A stretch of 64,000 nt of DNA from Puccinellia tenuiflora. Lineage: Eukaryota > Streptophyta > Magnoliopsida > Poales > Poaceae. Made by a program: the position numbers and the translations under genes. Below are positions 61,077 through 64,000 of this stretch, piece by piece (the stretch's first letter is position 1; the number at the start of each line of letters is the position of its first letter). The DNA lies in assembly GCA_012064385.1 (NCBI GenBank), contig QRDG01001837.1, positions 1 to 64,000 on the forward strand, given 5' to 3'. The notes below the pieces were generated by a model. The model worked only from the letters and a program-made list of their open reading frames with translations. It was not told the origin of the DNA and did not search any database.

Positions 61077-64000
61077 TGTAACAGCCCCACTTTTGGTACC
61101 AGAAAATATGAGTAAATTTTCACTTTTTGCATCTCATTTGCATCATGGCATCCATCATTCATATTTGTTTCAAATGAAATAAAGGAGCAACAATTAAGAA
61201 ACCAAATATGATGATGTGAATGATGAACAAAATCTCAAATTAAATTCTCATATTTGTCCAGGAAGTTCCTACAACCACAAATATAATTGTTGCCAAATTT
61301 AAAGGCAATGGCAAATGCAAATATTGGAATAAAGCCCTAAAACGCAAGAGGGCAATTTCTGAAATGTTACCACATGAGATAAATTCCAAATGGGCTGCAA
61401 ATTTTATCACAGGTTCAAAATAATATCTCATGGCTCTGTGAATTTTTCCAGAATTTTACAAAATGTTAAGGGCCTGAAACAATTTCCAAACCCTACTGGT
61501 TTTTCTAGAAAAGAAAAAGAAGGGAAAACCCTGACAGTGGGTCCCCACTGTCAGCACCATCGTCACTGTGGCGACAGGGGAACCGCTGTCGCCATGGCCG
61601 CGCCCCCACCACGGCCTCCACCGCGCCCCTCCTCGCGCCTGCCCCCCCTGGAGCTTAAGGAGGACCACCACGACGCTCTGCTCCTCCTCCCCCTCCTTTT
61701 CCCCCCGTGCAGCAACCCTAAACCTAGACGGCGCCATGACCGTGGACTGAACCGAGCGCCGCCGCACATCGCCGACGTTGGAGACCACCCGGAGCAGATC
61801 GAAGCAGACCATCGTCACCGCCGTGCTCTCCTCTACCTCCTCCCCGAGCCGTGCGTGCTAGGACGCCGCCGTTCGCGCGAATCAATCCCTCTCCGCCGCC
61901 GCCGCCCGCCGCCGTCCGAGCTCGAATCCGGCGCTGTCCGAGCTCCTCCGCCTCCGCCAAGCACACCAGCATGCTCAGGGTGAGCTCACGTCCTCCCGGA
62001 CCTCTCCCTCCTCTCTCTCCCCCTCTGGTCACCGTTTAGCCGTAGACCGAACCAACCCCTCCGCCGTAGCTCGTCGCCGGTGTCCTTCCCGGCGACCATA
62101 GGGTCCCTAGCGCCGCCACCCAGTTCCCCTCACCGTGCTGCGCGCAATGCGGCCCCGTCCTGGATCCCGACGCACGCAATCGACGAGTCGATCCGCGGCT
62201 TGCCGCCGGTCACCGCGCGCGTCGCGCCGGTCCTGGCCGTCCCGTCGGTCAAACCTACATGTGGGCCACTGGCCGACGTGGCGTGCCAGCGTGGCTGCTG
62301 CCCCACCCGTCTGTCTCACGGGCTAGCCAGCCCACGGTGAAAAACGTTCGGCCCAATTTCTGGAAAATTTAAATAAATGGCAGAAAATGAGTATGAACTT
62401 TGAATTTGACATAACTTTTGAACCATAAGTCCAAAAAAATGCAATAATATACCAAAATGCTCAGGGATAAAATGTCTACCTGTTAGTACCATTGGTAGAA
62501 TTAATTGACCAAACTAAATTGCCTGGATTTAATAAAACAGAAATGGCAGAATAAAGGTGGATTTTGTAAATTGCATAACTTGAGTTCTACTCTTCCAAAA
62601 ATTATGAATAAACTCTCAAAATGTTCAGTGAACAATTATATACAAGTTTATGTCATTTGAGGGAATTTTAGATGCAATGTTGGTGCTGTTTAATAAAATA
62701 GTTAAAATGGCAGAATTAAATCAATTATCAAAAATATCATAACTTGTTGAATATTGATCCAAAAATTGCAAATGATATACCAAAATGACCAGCAAAGCAA
62801 ATGCTATCTAACTATGTTAATATCACAGTATGAAAATAAATTTTCCTTTGATGTCATTTTTGAATTGGTTAAAATGATTTAAATTGCATAACCGTTTAAA
62901 TCACCATTTATTCATCGTTAGTCAGAAAATTGCAAACGAAGTACCAAAATGTTTAGTAGGACAATATCTATCTAATAATGTCATTTTCATGCATTTAGGA
63001 CCCATAATTCAGTACTGGACATTTTGGACAATAATGCAATTCACTAAGTTAAATATGGAGTTGTGACCCGTTAATTGCTATATTTAATTTAGGGGTTCCA
63101 TTTAACTTGTGGGACATGCCCAATATGATTTCAGTGCATAATTTGACCATCTCATCATGATTGTGCATTGCACCTTGTATTGTGTTATTTATTTCGTTTC
63201 CGTTATTTTTGTGTTTCGTTAGATTCCGGAGTCGAGGTTTCACCACAATACCTCGACGATCAACGCGCCCAGTACTATCAGCAAGGCAAGAACTAACCTA
63301 ACCTTCTTGGCATCTAGCATCCTACTGTTTTATAAACTTATTTTCTCCACCAGACTATTGCATGCGATTCAAATGTCACTTTTGGTCAAGTAGGTAATCC
63401 TATGATATGCATTGTTCCCTGAACCATCACATGCTTCCCCTCCTATGAACCCTAGGGTTGATGTGTTGGCCTGAGACAAAGATATAATTGTTGTATTATA
63501 TGCTTAGCAATGCTTAGCCATGCTTAGTTAAATGCTTAGTTGTTCGTTGATTTAATTCCATAATGTTGATGTTGATGGAATGAGTCGGACATGGTGGTGA
63601 TTATCGGTACTTAACTAATTTGTTAAAAGGCTTGGATGAGTTGCCATCGGGGATGGTGTTTTGCCTCATTCTTGTCGCCTAGGCTGAGAGTGCTTTTAGC
63701 TAGAACCAAGAACCGAGCGTGCTACCATCGGTGGGGGTATGAGGCCCCTTACTAACTGAATAACTTGTGCGGGCGTATCCAAGGGTCCTCTAGTTTGCGC
63801 TTTCCATTTGCGATGTGTGGTCGGTGATGATGATGGTGATGATGTGATGACGATGGTGGTGGTAGGAGTGGCGATGGGGCAGGGTGTTGAAACAGGCACT
63901 AAACTTGTCCTGTCGTCACGACGACCCTTGGATAGTCTCATGCGAGGTAAAGGTTTAACCGCGCCCGCCCTGCCGGCTTTCCCCGGAAGAGAGCTAATTG
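61077..64000 (+). repeat. 3' LTR of Tekay-2, continuing beyond the window
   Basis: Co-linear with 52161-55090. It includes the same GC-rich block (61530-62340) and the exon-like segment at 63223-63289. About the last tenth or more of the LTR, and the right target duplication, lie outside. Confidence 0.92.

Larger units (their letters stand above)
52161..64000 (+). mobile_element. Tekay-2: chromovirus of the Tekay clade, 3' LTR leaves the window
   Basis: It has a 5' LTR from 52161, an extra ORF, gag, protease, RT, RNase H, integrase with a C-terminal chromodomain, a polypurine tract and a 3' LTR from 61077. The chromodomain, YIDD-type RT and long LTRs match the Tekay (Del) clade. In the first 460 bases the LTRs differ at about ten positions (2%) plus small indels. 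The gag-pol region is spread over four frame changes, so it is inactive as sequenced. Confidence 0.88.

Overview
The window is a stretch of a large, repeat-rich grass nuclear genome, most likely a Pooideae cereal relative (Triticeae or Aveneae type). The evidence is several families of grass LTR retrotransposons nested in one another, a plant-type intron-containing host gene, MITEs, and plant-specific Tat-lineage features such as two RNase H domains and an antisense extra ORF. There are no bacterial-type operons, no CRISPR array, and I recognised no rRNA or tRNA gene. About 95% of the sequence is transposon-derived.

Layout, left to right. 1-6703: an Athila-like Ty3/gypsy element with a Gag-protease remnant and no reverse transcriptase; both LTRs are incomplete. 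6704-7257: a perfect 86-bp inverted repeat at the broken edge of its 3' LTR. 7258-15945 and 30322-31562: Tat-A, a Tat-lineage gypsy element in plus orientation, arranged as an antisense ORF, one LTR, then gag, protease and RT. 15946-30321: Tat-B, a complete Tat-lineage element inserted inside the RT gene of Tat-A, with exact CAGAG target duplications and two 920-bp LTRs. 31563-35307: one long LTR of Tekay type (632 N inside), joining Tat-A to an unrelated element without a target duplication. 35313-40793: Tat-C, a very young non-autonomous Tat-type element in minus orientation, with two satellite-like arrays and a CTGGG target duplication. 40799-41585 and 47494-47749: the 5' end of a minus-strand element with a short LTR and an initiator-Met primer site (Reina-like, tentative). 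41586-47493: a non-coding LTR element (LARD type) inserted in that LTR. 47862-50578: the only host gene, a plastid-type CRAL-TRIO/Sec14-like protein in six exons, with a MITE in one intron. 51273-52160: Tat-D, an LTR plus a collapsed gag-protease remnant. 52161-64000 (end): Tekay-2, a chromovirus with a C-terminal chromodomain, an extra ORF upstream of gag, and a 3' LTR that runs off the window.

The nesting gives a relative history. Tat-B entered Tat-A (about 3% LTR divergence), and Tekay-2 entered Tat-D (about 2% in the part compared). The LARD entered the Reina-like LTR earlier. Tat-C entered the Tekay-LTR/Reina-like junction last, with three substitutions and one indel across 1.49 kb of LTR.

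No obviously new defence or regulatory system is present. The observations most worth a second look are: (i) Gag reading frames in Tat elements that start inside the LTR and read through the tRNA primer-binding site; (ii) a TAG at the same codon between protease and RT in Tat-A and Tat-B; (iii) repeated internal copies of each family's own polypurine-tract motif; (iv) intron-containing antisense ORFs with their own TATA boxes; (v) an upstream ORF behind a splice-acceptor-like site in Tekay-2, with no visible primer site; and (vi) a host gene with a transposon LTR about 110 bp from its start codon and a doubtful first splice donor.
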